The notes below the pieces were generated by a model. The model made no database searches. It was not told the origin of the DNA and saw only the letters and a list, made by a program, of their open reading frames with translations. A stretch of 64,000 bases of DNA, from positions 1-64,000 of the forward strand of contig JASBRP010000050.1 in NCBI GenBank assembly GCA_030149365.1, written 5' to 3'. Positions 47,059 through 57,726 of this stretch are shown one piece after another. This DNA is from Solimonas sp. (GTDB lineage: Bacteria > Pseudomonadota > Gammaproteobacteria > Nevskiales > Nevskiaceae). Every line of letters starts with the position of its first letter. Within the stretch, counting starts at the first letter, position 1. The position numbers and the translations under genes were made by a program.

Positions 47059-48384
47059 ATGGCCTGGCTGCAACTGCGCGTTTCCAGCGCAAACCCCGAG
47101 TTCGCCGATGAAATCCTGCTGGCCAACGGCGCCAGCGCGGTGAGCATGGTCGACGCCGAGGACGACCCGGTGCTGGAGCCGGCGCCGGGCGAGACGCCGC
47201 TGTGGCGCAACACCGTGACACTGGGCCTGTTCCCCGAGCACACGGACCTGGAGCCGGTGATCGCCGCCCTGCGCGAGCTGCTGCCGGACGGCGCCGAGGC
47301 CCGGTTCGAGACCGAGCTGATCGAGGACCAGGACTGGGTCCGCGTGTGGCTCAAGGACTGCCCGCCGCTGCGCTTCGGCGAGCATTTCTGGGTGGTGCCG
47401 CACGAAAAGCTCGGCGAGGTCACGGACCCGCAGGCCACGGTGCTCAAGCTGGACCCGGGCCTGGCCTTCGGCACTGGCACGCATCCCACCACGGCGCTGT
47501 GCCTGGAATGGCTGTCTGGCCAGGACCTGCGCGGCAAGACCGTGCTCGACTTCGGCTGCGGCTCCGGCATCCTGGCCATCGCCGCGCTCCTGCTCGGCGC
47601 CGAGAAGGCGATCTGCGTGGACATCGACCCGCAGGCCCTGCTGGCTACGCGCGACAACGCCGAGCAGAACGGCGTGGCCGACCGCGTGAAGACCATGCTG
47701 CCGGAAGCGTTCGTGCCCTTCCCCGCCGACATCGTGCTGGCCAACATCCTGGCCAATCCGCTGATGCAGCTGGCGCCGCTGCTGGCCTCGTCGATCCGCC
47801 CCGGCGGCGAGCTGGTGCTGGCCGGCCTGCTGGACCGTCACGCCGAGGAGATCCACGGCGTCTACGAATCCTGGTTCGACTTCCACGACGACGTCAGCAA
47901 GGAAGGCTGGACCCGCATCAGCGCCCGGTGCCGCACGCCGGCGCTGATCAGCTTCCGCCGCTACGGCGAACGCATCGCCACCGCCGGCCAGCCGCAGCGG
48001 GAGCATTTCCCGGTGCTGGCCCGTGCCGGCTATGCCGCGGTCATCAATCTGGCCACCGAGGCCTCGTCCAACTGGCTGCGCGACGAATCGCAGATTTGCG
48101 CGCAGCTGGGCCTGCCCTACCACCACCTGCCGGTGACCTGGACCCAGCCCACCCCTGAAGACTTCGACAGCTTCGTTGCCCTGCTGGATCAGTACAAACA
48201 CCAGAAGCTGTTCGTCCACTGCGCCCTCAACATGCGCGTGTCGACGTTCATGTTTCTCCATCGCGTCCTGAACTTGGGCGAGACTGTGGAAGCGGCTTCG
48301 CAGGATTTGCAGGCGGTGTGGACACCGGACGAAACCTGGCAGCGCTTCATCGACGACATGCTGCAGGGTCGCTTGTCAAGCTGA
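47059..48384 (+). CDS. prmA: Ribosomal protein L11 methyltransferase PrmA fused to a phosphatase-like domain
   Basis: Residues 1 to about 293 are a complete PrmA, which trimethylates ribosomal protein L11: the substrate-recognition domain, then the SAM motif LDFGCGSG (163-170) and the active-site phrase LANILANPL. PrmA normally stops near KEGWTRISAR. Here the frame continues for about 150 residues that resemble the stand-alone protein tyrosine/dual-specificity phosphatase-like family, with ERIATAGQPQREHF and LFVHCALNMRVS. The signature reads Cys388-x4-Arg393 rather than the Cys-x5-Arg of active enzymes. ATG 47059 is 2 bases after xseA; the longer open frame upstream lies inside xseA. The fis gene follows. 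Confidence 0.88.
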   Translation: MAWLQLRVSSANPEFADEILLANGASAVSMVDAEDDPVLEPAPGETPLWRNTVTLGLFPEHTDLEPVIAALRELLPDGAEARFETELIEDQDWVRVWLKDCPPLRFGEHFWVVPHEKLGEVTDPQATVLKLDPGLAFGTGTHPTTALCLEWLSGQDLRGKTVLDFGCGSGILAIAALLLGAEKAICVDIDPQALLATRDNAEQNGVADRVKTMLPEAFVPFPADIVLANILANPLMQLAPLLASSIRPGGELVLAGLLDRHAEEIHGVYESWFDFHDDVSKEGWTRISARCRTPALISFRRYGERIATAGQPQREHFPVLARAGYAAVINLATEASSNWLRDESQICAQLGLPYHHLPVTWTQPTPEDFDSFVALLDQYKHQKLFVHCALNMRVSTFMFLHRVLNLGETVEAASQDLQAVWTPDETWQRFIDDMLQGRLSS

Positions 48385-48496
48385 GAAGTCACAAACGAGC
48401 GCGGAATCCGAGCTTCTTTCCCGAACGCGGCGGGAGTATTATTGCCGCCCGCTTTTTTCTGACTCGCCACACGCAGGGCGCGTCAAGGAAGACTTC

Positions 48497-48760
48497 ATGT
48501 CCGCTTACAAGATTTCAGACATCAAGCCACTGAACCATTCGGTTGCCGAGTGTCTGGACGATTACTTCCGTGCGCTCAACGGACATGCGCCCAAGAACCT
48601 GTACGACACCATCCTGGACCAGGTGGAGCCGCCGCTGCTGCGTGCCACGCTGAAGTATTGCGACGGCAACCAGTCCAAGGCCGCCGAGATGCTCGGCCTG
48701 AACCGCGCCACGCTGCGAAAGAAGCTCAAGCAGTACAAGATCAAGCCAACGGCGCTGTAA
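48497..48760 (+). CDS. fis: DNA-binding protein Fis
   Basis: A small nucleoid-associated protein that bends DNA and adjusts transcription of growth-related genes. The 87-residue product has the C-terminal helix-turn-helix GNQSKAAEMLGLNRATLRKKLKQYKI and the phrase PLLRATLKYCDGNQ. Downstream position after prmA is conserved in gammaproteobacteria; the usual dusB is absent. The 112-base gap before it probably contains its promoter. A terminator follows. Confidence 0.96.
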   Translation: MSAYKISDIKPLNHSVAECLDDYFRALNGHAPKNLYDTILDQVEPPLLRATLKYCDGNQSKAAEMLGLNRATLRKKLKQYKIKPTAL

Positions 48761-48778
48761 GCACAGACACCCGAACCG

Positions 48779-48803
48779 ACCGCGCTCCCAGGCGCGGTTT
48801 TTC
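48779..48803 (+). terminator. Rho-independent terminator of fis
   Basis: ACCGCGC (48779-48785) and GCGCGGT (48792-48798) pair around a 6-base loop, followed by TTTTCTTT. It separates fis from purH, so purH likely has its own promoter or depends on read-through. Confidence 0.85.
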
Positions 48804-48827
48804 TTTGAAGCAACCTAGGCAATCCAT

Positions 48828-50390
48828 ATGAAGACCCCGGTGAAGCGCGCCCTCCTGTCCGTATCCGACAAGACCGGCATCGTCGATCTTGCCCGCGAAC
48901 TGCACGGCCGCGGCGTCGAGCTGCTGTCCACCGGCGGCACCTACAAGCTGCTGAAGGACTCCGGCCTGCCGGCGGTGGAAGTCTCCGCCCACACCGGCTT
49001 CCCCGAGATCATGGACGGCCGCGTCAAGACCCTGCACCCGAAAATCCACGGCGGCCTGCTGGGCCGCCGCGACATCGACAGCGAGGTCATGGCGCAGCAC
49101 GGCATCGCGCCGATCGACCTGCTGGTGGTCAACCTCTACCCCTTCGAGCAGACCGTGGCCAAGCCCGACTGCTCGCGCGAGGACGCCATCGAGAACATCG
49201 ACATCGGCGGCCCGGCGATGCTGCGCGCCTCCGCCAAGAACCACGCCTGGGTCAGCGTGGTGGTGGATCCGGTGGATTACGCACCGGTGCTGGCCGAGAT
49301 GGACAGCGGCGGCGTGACCCGCGCCACCCGCGAGCGCCTGGCCGTGAAGGTCTACAGCCACACCGCGCGCTACGACGGCATGGTCGCCGCCTACCTCTCC
49401 AGCCTCGACAGCGAAGGCAACCGCGCCGTGTTCCCGGCCGTGATGGGCCTGCAGTTCAACAAGCTGCAGGACATGCGCTACGGCGAGAACCCGCACCAGC
49501 GCGCCGCCTTCTACGCCGAGAAGAACCCCGAGGCCGGCACTATCGCCGCCGCCAGGCAGGTGCAGGGCAAGGAACTGTCCTACAACAACATCGCCGACGC
49601 CGACGCCGCGCTGGAATGCGTCAAGAGCTTCGACGACCCGGCCTGCGTCATCGTCAAGCACGCCAACCCCTGCGGCGTGGCCGTGGCGGCTTCGATTCTG
49701 GACGCCTACAACCTGGCCTACCAGACCGATCCCACTTCCGCCTTCGGCGGCATCATCGCCTTCAACCGCGAGCTGGACGGCACCACCGCCAAGGCCATCG
49801 TCGACCGCCAGTTCGTGGAGGTGATCATCGCCCCCACCGCCACCGCCGAGGCCAAGGCCGCCGTCGCCGCCAAGCAGAACGTGCGCCTGATGGAATGCGG
49901 CCAGTGGCCCGCCAACCGCGCCCCGGCGCTGGACTACAAGCGCGTGGCCGGCGGCCTGCTGGTGCAGGACCGCGACGACGCCACCATGAGCCGTGAACAG
50001 CTCAAGGTGGTCAGCAAGCGCACGCCGACCGAGGCCGAACTGGCCGACCTGCTGTTCGCCTGGCGCGTGGCCAAGTTCGTGAAGTCCAACGCCATCGTCT
50101 ACACCCGCAACCACCAGACCATCGGCGTGGGCGCCGGCCAGATGAGCCGCGTCTACTCCGCCAAGATCGCCGGCATCAAGGCCGCCGACGAGAAGCTGGA
50201 AGTGAAGGGCTCGGTGATGGCCTCCGACGCCTTCTTCCCGTTCCGCGACGGCATCGACGCCGCCGCCGCCGCCGGCATCACCGCCGTGATCCAGCCGGGT
50301 GGCTCGATGCGCGACAACGAAGTGATCGCCGCCGCGGACGAGCATGGGATGGCGATGGTGTTCACGGGCGTGCGTCACTTCCGGCACTGA
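48828..50390 (+). CDS. purH: Bifunctional AICAR transformylase / IMP cyclohydrolase
   Basis: Performs the last two steps of IMP synthesis: formyl transfer to AICAR from 10-formyltetrahydrofolate, then ring closure. The 520-residue length fits. The N-terminal MGS-like cyclohydrolase domain starts [21 protein letters not shown] and contains [11 protein letters not shown]. The C-terminal transformylase has [12 protein letters not shown] and KHANPCGVA, with the catalytic Lys-His pair, and ends [14 protein letters not shown]. The purine genes guaBA lie 4 kb away on the other strand. Confidence 0.97.
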   Translation: MKTPVKRALLSVSDKTGIVDLARELHGRGVELLSTGGTYKLLKDSGLPAVEVSAHTGFPEIMDGRVKTLHPKIHGGLLGRRDIDSEVMAQHGIAPIDLLVVNLYPFEQTVAKPDCSREDAIENIDIGGPAMLRASAKNHAWVSVVVDPVDYAPVLAEMDSGGVTRATRERLAVKVYSHTARYDGMVAAYLSSLDSEGNRAVFPAVMGLQFNKLQDMRYGENPHQRAAFYAEKNPEAGTIAAARQVQGKELSYNNIADADAALECVKSFDDPACVIVKHANPCGVAVAASILDAYNLAYQTDPTSAFGGIIAFNRELDGTTAKAIVDRQFVEVIIAPTATAEAKAAVAAKQNVRLMECGQWPANRAPALDYKRVAGGLLVQDRDDATMSREQLKVVSKRTPTEAELADLLFAWRVAKFVKSNAIVYTRNHQTIGVGAGQMSRVYSAKIAGIKAADEKLEVKGSVMASDAFFPFRDGIDAAAAAGITAVIQPGGSMRDNEVIAAADEHGMAMVFTGVRHFRH

Positions 50391-50409
50391 AAGCCCAAAG
50401 AGCAACGAG

Positions 50410-50447
50410 AAAGCCCCGCGATCGGTGACGACGCGGGGCTTTTCTTT
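50410..50447 (+). terminator. Rho-independent terminator of purH
   Basis: AAAGCCCCGCG (50410-50420) and CGCGGGGCTTT (50432-50442) form an 11-bp perfect stem with an 11-base loop, and the stem runs into TTTTCTTTTT. Confidence 0.92.
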
Positions 50448-50547
50448 TTCCACGAACTCCGCAGCGTAGAAAAAAAGGCGGGGATGAGCAGCATCTTGGT
50501 GAGCACGAGCGAATGCCTTTGACGTACCGGGTCCCCTTCCAGTAGCG

Positions 50548-50756
50548 CCTGCCTGGTGGCCGAGTGCAGGGTCGAGCCGGACAGGATGTCCGGCCGAGGG
50601 GCCTCAGGCCAGGGATGGCCTGTGGGCCCGACCCGTCGCACTCGTCCACCAGGCAGGTTGCCCCGCCAAAGCGGGGCCGCGGATGGAGGGTGTCCTTTCT
50701 TTTTGGTTACTTTTTCTTTCGACAAGGAAAGAAAAAGTGACTCGCCCTTAGGCGAA
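50548..50756. repeat. Highly structured intergenic block of four hairpins
   Basis: The 533-base gap between purH and the PhzF gene holds no convincing gene. CCTGCCTGGTGG (50548-50559) and CCACCAGGCAGG (50646-50657) are perfect outer arms around smaller pairs (GGACA/TGTCC and GGCCTCAGGCC). A second hairpin pairs GTTACTTTTTCTTTC (50706-50720) with GAAAGAAAAAGTGAC (50727-50741), one mismatch. A third, TCGCC/GGCGA, follows at 50742-50755. The TTTTTGGTTACTTTTTCTTT motif recurs next to genes in pseudomonads and xanthomonads as I recall. It could be a dispersed repeat or a structured RNA. A CCTCTCCCC hairpin follows separately at 50847. Confidence 0.6.
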
Positions 50757-50846
50757 ATAAACCTCCAGAGATCAACGGCACCTGACCGGCGTAGTCGCCG
50801 GCGCCACGGCTTTATCTACTCAATGCAAGCGTGCGCCCCTCACCCC

Positions 50847-50876
50847 CACCCTCTCCCCGCAGGCGGGGAGAGGGTG
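50847..50876. repeat. CCTCTCCCC hairpin with perfect 14-bp arms
   Basis: CACCCTCTCCCCGC (50847-50860) and GCGGGGAGAGGGTG (50863-50876) pair exactly around a 2-base loop. It is the most regular member of the repeat family also seen at 1711, 2862 and 23210, and sits 48 bases downstream of the PhzF-family gene. Confidence 0.75.
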
Positions 50877-50923
50877 AAACATATGGTGACGCCCTCCATG
50901 GCGAGACAGCAGTTAGCGGACGA

Positions 50924-51742
50924 TTACGGAGCCAGGCCGACGATCTCGCCGCGTGAGTATAGATGCACCGGCCCGGTCATCCACACGCGGTCGCCCTCCA
51001 GCCGGCACTTCAGCACCGCCCCCCTCGCCGATAACTGCGCCGCCGCCAGCTCGCTGCGCCCGATCCGCTGCGCCCAATACGGCATCAGCAGGCAATGCGC
51101 CGAGCCCGTCGCCGGGTCCTCATCAATGCCCATGTTGGGCGCGAAGAAGCGCGAGACGAAGTCCTCGCTGTTGCGCCGTCCGGGCGCGGTGACGCAGACC
51201 GCGCGTACCGGCAGGCGACGCAGCGCGGCGACGTCCACGGGCAGGCCCTCGATGGTGCGGGCGGAGTCGTAGACCACCAGCCAGATGCCGCTGTACTCCA
51301 GCACCTTCACCGGCTGTGCGCCCAACGCTTCCGGCAGGCCGGCGGGAATCTGCGCCAGCGGCACGGCCGGGCGGGCCGGCAGGTCCAGCCACAGGCCGCC
51401 CTCGCCGCGCTCCACCTGCAGCACGCCGGCCTTCAGCGTGCGGAAGCGCAGGCGTGGCGCCGGCCAGCCCAGCAGCTCCAGCAGCACGTAGCCGCTGGCC
51501 AGCGTGGCGTGACCGCAGAGGTCCACTTCGACCGAGGGGGTGAACCAGCGCAGCAGGAAATCCGCCTCGCCGGTTTCGTCAGGCACGAAGAAGGCCGTCT
51601 CGGCCAGGTTGTTCTCGGCGGCGATCTGCTGCATGACGGCATCCGGCAGCCAGGCCTGCAGCGGGCACACGGCCGCCGGGTTGCCGGCGAACAGGCGCGG
51701 AGCGAAGACGTCGAGCTGGTACAGCGGGATCGTATGGGCCAT
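50924..51742 (-). CDS. PhzF family isomerase/epimerase
   Basis: A 272-residue cytoplasmic protein with the two-lobed diaminopimelate epimerase-like fold of the PhzF family. It opens PLYQLDVFAPRLFAGNPAAVCPL and carries NNLAETAFFV, with the conserved catalytic glutamate of the family, FTPSVEVDLCGHATLA and EDPATGSAHC. PhzF itself isomerises a phenazine precursor, but no other phenazine gene is here, so this is a general member (YddE-like) with an unknown small-molecule substrate. The ATG at 51742 is preferred to 51772 because the family starts directly with the first strand. It stands alone. Confidence 0.9.
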   Translation of the reverse strand: MAHTIPLYQLDVFAPRLFAGNPAAVCPLQAWLPDAVMQQIAAENNLAETAFFVPDETGEADFLLRWFTPSVEVDLCGHATLASGYVLLELLGWPAPRLRFRTLKAGVLQVERGEGGLWLDLPARPAVPLAQIPAGLPEALGAQPVKVLEYSGIWLVVYDSARTIEGLPVDVAALRRLPVRAVCVTAPGRRNSEDFVSRFFAPNMGIDEDPATGSAHCLLMPYWAQRIGRSELAAAQLSARGAVLKCRLEGDRVWMTGPVHLYSRGEIVGLAP

Positions 51743-51833
51743 GGCGGGTCCTGTGAGGATCAGGCCCAGCATACGGGCACCTGCGTGCCGGCGGCAGCTA
51801 CAGCCGGCGGCGCAAACGCGCCGCCGCTGTATC

Positions 51834-53177
51834 TCAGGCGGCGATGGTCATCTGCTTGAGCAGCACCGAGCCGCTGCGCGTGCCGGCCAGCAGGTCCACG
51901 TCGTTGCCCAGGGCGGCGATGTTGAGGTACATCTCCAGCAGGTTGCCGGCGATGGTCAGCTCCTGCACCGGGTAGGCGATCTCGCCGTTCTCCACCCAGA
52001 AACCGGCGGCGCCACGCGAGTAGTCGCCGGTCACGCCGTTGACGCCGTGGCCCAGCAGTTCGGTGACGATCAGGCCCTCGTGCATCTCGCGCACCAGCGC
52101 CTGGAAGTCCTTGTCGCCCGGGCGCACGATCAGATTGTAGACGCCGCCTGCATTGCCGGTGCTCTCCAGGCCCAGCTTGCGCGCGGAGTAGCTGCCCAGC
52201 AGCCAGCCCTGCAGCACGCCGTCGTCCACCAGCACGCGCGACTGCGTGGCCACGCCCTCGCTGTCCCAGGCGGCGCTGGCGGAGCCGCGCGGCAGAAAGG
52301 GCTGCTGCTCCAGACGCACCAGCGGCGAGAACACCGGCTGGCCGAGCTTGTCGAGCAGGAAGCTGGCCTTGCGGTACAGCGAGCCGCCCGAGATGGCACC
52401 GATGAAATGGCCCCAGAGGCCGCGCGCCAGTTCCGGCGGGAACAGCACCGGCGCCTGGCGGGTGGTGAGCTTGCGCGAACCCACGCGGGCCGCGGCGCGC
52501 TCGCCGGCGCGACGGCCGATGGCCTCCGCGGACAGCAGGTCGGACGGGCGGCGCGCGCCGGAGTGCCAGTAATCGCGCTGCATCTCCTCGTCCTCGCCCG
52601 CTACCACGGCGCAGCTGATGCTGTGCTGCGAGCCATGGCGGTGGCCGATGAAGCCGTGGCTGTTGGCGTAGACCGACACGCCGCGGTGGCTGGAGACGCT
52701 GGCGCCTTCGCTCTGGCTGATGCGGGCGTCGGCGGCGAAGGCGGCGGACTCGCAGGCCTTGGCCAGCTCGATGCCCTGCTCCGGCGACAGGTCCCAGGGG
52801 TGATCTAGGTCCAGCTCGGGAAACTCGCGCGCCATGCGCGCCGGGTCCGCCAGACCGTTGCAGGGATCCTCGCCGGTGGCCTGGGCGATGTCGCAGGCGG
52901 CGCGCACGGCATCGGCGATGCCGCGGTCGGAGAAGTCGCCGGTGCTGGCGTTGCCCTTGCGCTGGCCGAAGTAGACGGTCACGCCGAGGTCACGGTCCTG
53001 CTGGAACTCCAGGCTCTCGACCTCGCTCTTGCGCACCGACAGCGAGTAGCCGCGGCTGGCCGACAGGCTGGCCTCGGCCGAGGTGGCGCCCAGGGCGCGG
53101 GCGCGCTCCAGCACCTGCTGCACGCGGTCGGCGAGTTCGGAGGGAGATGGCAGCGTGGCGGGCGGCTGTGCGGTCAT
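51834..53177 (-). CDS. pmbA: Metalloprotease PmbA (TldE)
   Basis: The partner of TldD in a zinc protease complex that degrades unfolded peptides, matures microcin-like peptides and affects CcdA antitoxin stability. The 447-residue protein starts its homology at VQQVLERARALGATSAEA and includes GYSLSVRKSEVESLEFQQDRDLGVTVYFGQRKGNAS and NGVTGDYSRGAAGFWVENG, which are typical. PmbA lacks the HEXXXH motif, which is in TldD; tldD is not in the window. It is followed by the OsmC-murU-amgK group on the same strand's upstream side. Confidence 0.95.
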   Translation of the reverse strand: MTAQPPATLPSPSELADRVQQVLERARALGATSAEASLSASRGYSLSVRKSEVESLEFQQDRDLGVTVYFGQRKGNASTGDFSDRGIADAVRAACDIAQATGEDPCNGLADPARMAREFPELDLDHPWDLSPEQGIELAKACESAAFAADARISQSEGASVSSHRGVSVYANSHGFIGHRHGSQHSISCAVVAGEDEEMQRDYWHSGARRPSDLLSAEAIGRRAGERAAARVGSRKLTTRQAPVLFPPELARGLWGHFIGAISGGSLYRKASFLLDKLGQPVFSPLVRLEQQPFLPRGSASAAWDSEGVATQSRVLVDDGVLQGWLLGSYSARKLGLESTGNAGGVYNLIVRPGDKDFQALVREMHEGLIVTELLGHGVNGVTGDYSRGAAGFWVENGEIAYPVQELTIAGNLLEMYLNIAALGNDVDLLAGTRSGSVLLKQMTIAA

Positions 53178-53226
53178 GGCGTTCTTCGGGGAATTGTCTT
53201 GACGGGCTCCGCTGGAGTCCGTGGGT

Positions 53227-54383
<1,157 letters not shown>

Positions 54384-54407
54384 TGGTGGGAGCAAACGGT
54401 GAGTGCA

Positions 54408-55415
54408 TCAAGCAACCATCCCCAACTCGTCGAACAGCCCCAGCAGCGGCTGCAGCTCGGCGTAGCGCCCGGCCGTCTCGCGCACGTAGCGGATGAAGCG
54501 CGGCACGTCGCCCAGGTAGTGCGGCTTGCCGTCGCGGTAGTTGATGCGCGCGAAGATGCCGATGACCTTCAGGTGGCGCTGCAGGCCCATCCACTCGAAG
54601 TCGCGGAAGAAAGCCTCGAAATCCGCCGGCAGCGGCAGGCCGGCGGCACGGGCGGCGGTCCAGTACTGCTGCGCCCAGCCGCGCACGCGCTCGGCCGGCC
54701 AGGACAGGAAGGCGTCCTTGAACAACGACACCACGTCGTAGCTGATCGGCCCTTCCACGGCGTCCTGGAAGTCCAGGATGCCGGGATTGGGGGTGGAGAT
54801 CATCAGATTGCGCGGCATGTAGTCGCGGTGCACGTAGACCCGCGGCTGGGCTAGCGCGGACTGCACCAGCAGGCTGTCGATGCGCTCCAGGGTGGTGGCC
54901 TGGGCCGGGCTCAGCTCGCGCTTCAGGTGATGCTTGACGTACCAGTCCGGGAACAGGGCCAGTTCACGGCGCAGGAGGGCGTCGTCATAGGGCGACAGTT
55001 CACCCGGGCGGGTAGCCAGCTGCCACTGCACCAGGGCGCGGATGGCGTCGGCGAACAGGGCGTCGGCGTTGTCGGCGTTGATGACATGCAGGTAGGTCTG
55101 GCGGCCCAGGTCGCCCAGCAGCAGGAAGCCTTCGTCCAGGTTCTGCGCCAGGATCTGCGGCCCGTGCAGGCCGGCGCCCAGCAGCAGGCCGGCAACGTGA
55201 ATGAAAGGCTTGCAGTCTTCGCGCTCGGGCGGGGCATCCATCAGCACCCAGCTTTGGCCCTGGTGCTCCAGGCGGAAGTAGCGGCGGAAGCTGGCGTCGG
55301 CGGAGGCCGGGGCGAAGGCGGCGTCGGCGAGGCCCAGCTCGCGCAGGGCCCACTCGCGGGCGCGCCGGGCGCGCGGGTCGAGATCGGTGGAGGAACTGTT
55401 CACGGGTGAGGTCAC
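54408..55415 (-). CDS. amgK: N-acetylmuramate/N-acetylglucosamine kinase AmgK
   Basis: An aminoglycoside phosphotransferase-fold kinase that phosphorylates MurNAc and GlcNAc at C1 during peptidoglycan recycling. The kinase loop is VYVHRDYMPRN (His, Asp and Asn of the catalytic site), with the metal-binding DFQDAVEGP after it. The start is uncertain: no ATG fits, and GTG at 55415 or 55403 gives about 335 or 331 residues, the normal length. The frame is open to 55532, but that would cross the divergent lptD start. It pairs with murU downstream. Confidence 0.93.
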   Translation of the reverse strand: MTSPVNSSSTDLDPRARRAREWALRELGLADAAFAPASADASFRRYFRLEHQGQSWVLMDAPPEREDCKPFIHVAGLLLGAGLHGPQILAQNLDEGFLLLGDLGRQTYLHVINADNADALFADAIRALVQWQLATRPGELSPYDDALLRRELALFPDWYVKHHLKRELSPAQATTLERIDSLLVQSALAQPRVYVHRDYMPRNLMISTPNPGILDFQDAVEGPISYDVVSLFKDAFLSWPAERVRGWAQQYWTAARAAGLPLPADFEAFFRDFEWMGLQRHLKVIGIFARINYRDGKPHYLGDVPRFIRYVRETAGRYAELQPLLGLFDELGMVA

Positions 55416-55507
55416 GGGATGATCGCGCCAGCTTACACGATGGGGCAGTCTGCAATGGACAGGGCCTGCCCTCAAAAACCATACTTCGGGGCCCACGAGA
55501 ACCCGCC

Positions 55508-57703
55508 TTGCCTCCCTTGACACGCCCCGCACTGCACCGGCTCGCCCTGGCCGCCTGCCTCGGCCTCTCCGCTCCCGCCTGGGCGCTGGAAGAGGGCGGC
55601 GCCTCCTGCCCGCAGCTGGACTTCGGCGTCGCCGCGCCGGAACCGACCCTGGACCCCGAGCAGGTGATCCTCAATGCCGACCATGCGGCGCTGGAAGAGG
55701 CAGGCCTGTCGAAGCTGATCGGCTCGGTGCGGCTGCGCCAGGGCGACAAGCTGTTCAGCGCCGAGGAGATGGACTACGACGACCGCGAGAACACCGTGCG
55801 CGTCGGTGCCGAGTCGGTGTTCCGCAACCGCGAGATGAGCGTGCGCTCGCAGGAATCCGAGTTCAACCTGGACACCCAGACCGGCGTGTTCCACCGCAGT
55901 GAATTCACCATGCCGTCCAGCTCGGCCCACGGCAAGGCCGAGCGCCTGTCGCTGAACCGCGAGGGCCAGGCCGAGATGGAGGGGGTCAGCTTCACCACCT
56001 GCGCACCCGATTCGCGTGGCTGGGAACTGAAGGCCGGCGATATCCGCATGGACAAGGAGACCGGTTTCGGCACCGCCCGCAACGCCCGCCTGGACTTCCT
56101 GGGCCTGCCGATCCTGTACACGCCCTGGTTCCGCTTCCCGATCGACAACCGCCGCCACACCGGCCTGCTCTACCCCACCATTGGCGACTCCGACCGCACC
56201 GGCTTCGACATGCAGGTGCCGCTGTACCTGAACCTGGCGCCCAATTACGACGCCACGCTGACGCCGCGCCTGATGACCGACCGCGGCACGCAGATCGCCA
56301 CCGATTTCCGCTATCTGCTCAACAGCGGCGAAGGCGAGCTGCGCTACGAGTATCTCAGCCGCGACAAGAAGCTCGACGAAATGCGTGATTACCTGCATTT
56401 CGAGCACCAGAACCTGTTCAACGAGCGGACGTCGCTGTCGATGCTCTACGACAACACCAGCGACCGCAATTACCTGGAAGATTTCGGCGGCCGCCTGGAC
56501 CTGACGGCGATCACCCACCTGGAACGCAATGCCCGCCTGACCTACCAGGCGCCCGCCGCCTACCGCGTGCAGGCGCTGGTGCAGGACTTCCAGCCGCTGG
56601 CGTCGTCGCTGATTGCGGTGGACGACCCCTATCGCCGCCTGCCGCAGATCCTGGTGGACGCCGAGACGCGCAAGAGCCTGCTCGACACCCGCGCCGGCTT
56701 CGTCGGCGAGTACGTCAACTTCGCCCGCGACCAGTCCGTGCAGGGCCAGCGCGTTGCCCTGCACCCCTACCTGCGTACCGAGCGCGAGGGTGCGGCCTGG
56801 TTCGCCCGCGGGCAGCTGGAGTACGACTACACCACCTACAAGCTCACCGACACGGCCTTCGTCCCCGGCCAGACCACCGACCCCAGCCGCAGCCTGCCGA
56901 CCTTCAGCGCCGAGTACGGCCTGCGCTTCGAGCGCTTCACCTCGAGCAACCAGCTGCAGCTGCTGGAACCGCGGGTGTTCTACCTCTACACGCCCTACGA
57001 GAACCAGGACGACCAGCCGGTGTTCGACGGCGGTGAGCCCGACTTCGAGTTCACCCAGCTGTTCTCGCACAACCGCTTCCTGGGCCGCGACCGCCTGTCC
57101 GATGCCAACCACGTCGCCATCGCCACCACCCTGCGCCAGCTCGACCCGGACAGCGGCGTCACCCGCTTCAGCGCCAGCATCGGCCAGCTGTTCCGTTTCG
57201 AGGCCCCGCGAGTGACCCTGCCGGGCGGCACCGCGCCGGACAGCGGCGCCACCGACTTCATCGCCAGCCTTGACTACCGCATCACCGAGAAGCTGCGCAC
57301 CGTGTTGGCGGCGCAGTGGTCCCCCAGCGAGAACGAGTTCAATCGCACCAGCTTCGGTTTCAGCTACCGCAGCGACCACCGCCGCCTGGACCTGGGCTAC
57401 CGCTACCGCGAGGACCAGCTCGAGCAGACCGACGTCATCCTTTCCACGCCGCTGTGGCAGCGCTGGAGTGCCGCCGGGCGCTGGCGCTACTCACTGGAGG
57501 ACGAGCGGACCCTGGATACGCAGGCCGGCCTGCAGTACGAAACCTGCTGCTGGGCCCTGCGCACCTCCTACCGCCGCTACATCGCCACCACCGCCGGCGA
57601 GTACAGCAGCGGCGTCTACGTGCAGCTCGCGCTCAAGGGCCTGGGCCAGATCGGCTCCGGCGGCACCGGCCTGCTGCAATCGGACAGCGACTATTATGAG
57701 TGA
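55508..57703 (+). CDS. lptD: LPS-assembly protein LptD
   Basis: The outer membrane barrel that inserts lipopolysaccharide into the outer leaflet together with LptE. About 731 residues: signal peptide HRLALAACLGLSAPAWA, the OstA jelly-roll with VGAESVFRNREMSVRSQESEF, then the large barrel from about residue 200. Cysteines near the N-terminus (Ser-Cys-Pro) and the CC pair in YETCCWALR are the disulfide partners needed for folding. No ATG fits the signal peptide; TTG at 55508 (or 55517) is the best start. The frame is open to ATG 55406, but that adds a non-conserved extension. Order lptD-surA-pdxA-rsmA is canonical. Confidence 0.94.
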   Translation: MPPLTRPALHRLALAACLGLSAPAWALEEGGASCPQLDFGVAAPEPTLDPEQVILNADHAALEEAGLSKLIGSVRLRQGDKLFSAEEMDYDDRENTVRVGAESVFRNREMSVRSQESEFNLDTQTGVFHRSEFTMPSSSAHGKAERLSLNREGQAEMEGVSFTTCAPDSRGWELKAGDIRMDKETGFGTARNARLDFLGLPILYTPWFRFPIDNRRHTGLLYPTIGDSDRTGFDMQVPLYLNLAPNYDATLTPRLMTDRGTQIATDFRYLLNSGEGELRYEYLSRDKKLDEMRDYLHFEHQNLFNERTSLSMLYDNTSDRNYLEDFGGRLDLTAITHLERNARLTYQAPAAYRVQALVQDFQPLASSLIAVDDPYRRLPQILVDAETRKSLLDTRAGFVGEYVNFARDQSVQGQRVALHPYLRTEREGAAWFARGQLEYDYTTYKLTDTAFVPGQTTDPSRSLPTFSAEYGLRFERFTSSNQLQLLEPRVFYLYTPYENQDDQPVFDGGEPDFEFTQLFSHNRFLGRDRLSDANHVAIATTLRQLDPDSGVTRFSASIGQLFRFEAPRVTLPGGTAPDSGATDFIASLDYRITEKLRTVLAAQWSPSENEFNRTSFGFSYRSDHRRLDLGYRYREDQLEQTDVILSTPLWQRWSAAGRWRYSLEDERTLDTQAGLQYETCCWALRTSYRRYIATTAGEYSSGVYVQLALKGLGQIGSGGTGLLQSDSDYYE

Positions 57704-57726
57704 TTATTCATATAAAAATGTGAAAA

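Noticed and set aside
50375..50725. A 116-codon minus-strand frame starting MSKEKVTKKK in the purH-PhzF gap
   Set aside because: Similar short products are often annotated in other genomes, but here the frame is formed by hairpin arms (the T-rich/A-rich stem and the terminator of purH). I treat the interval as a structured repeat.
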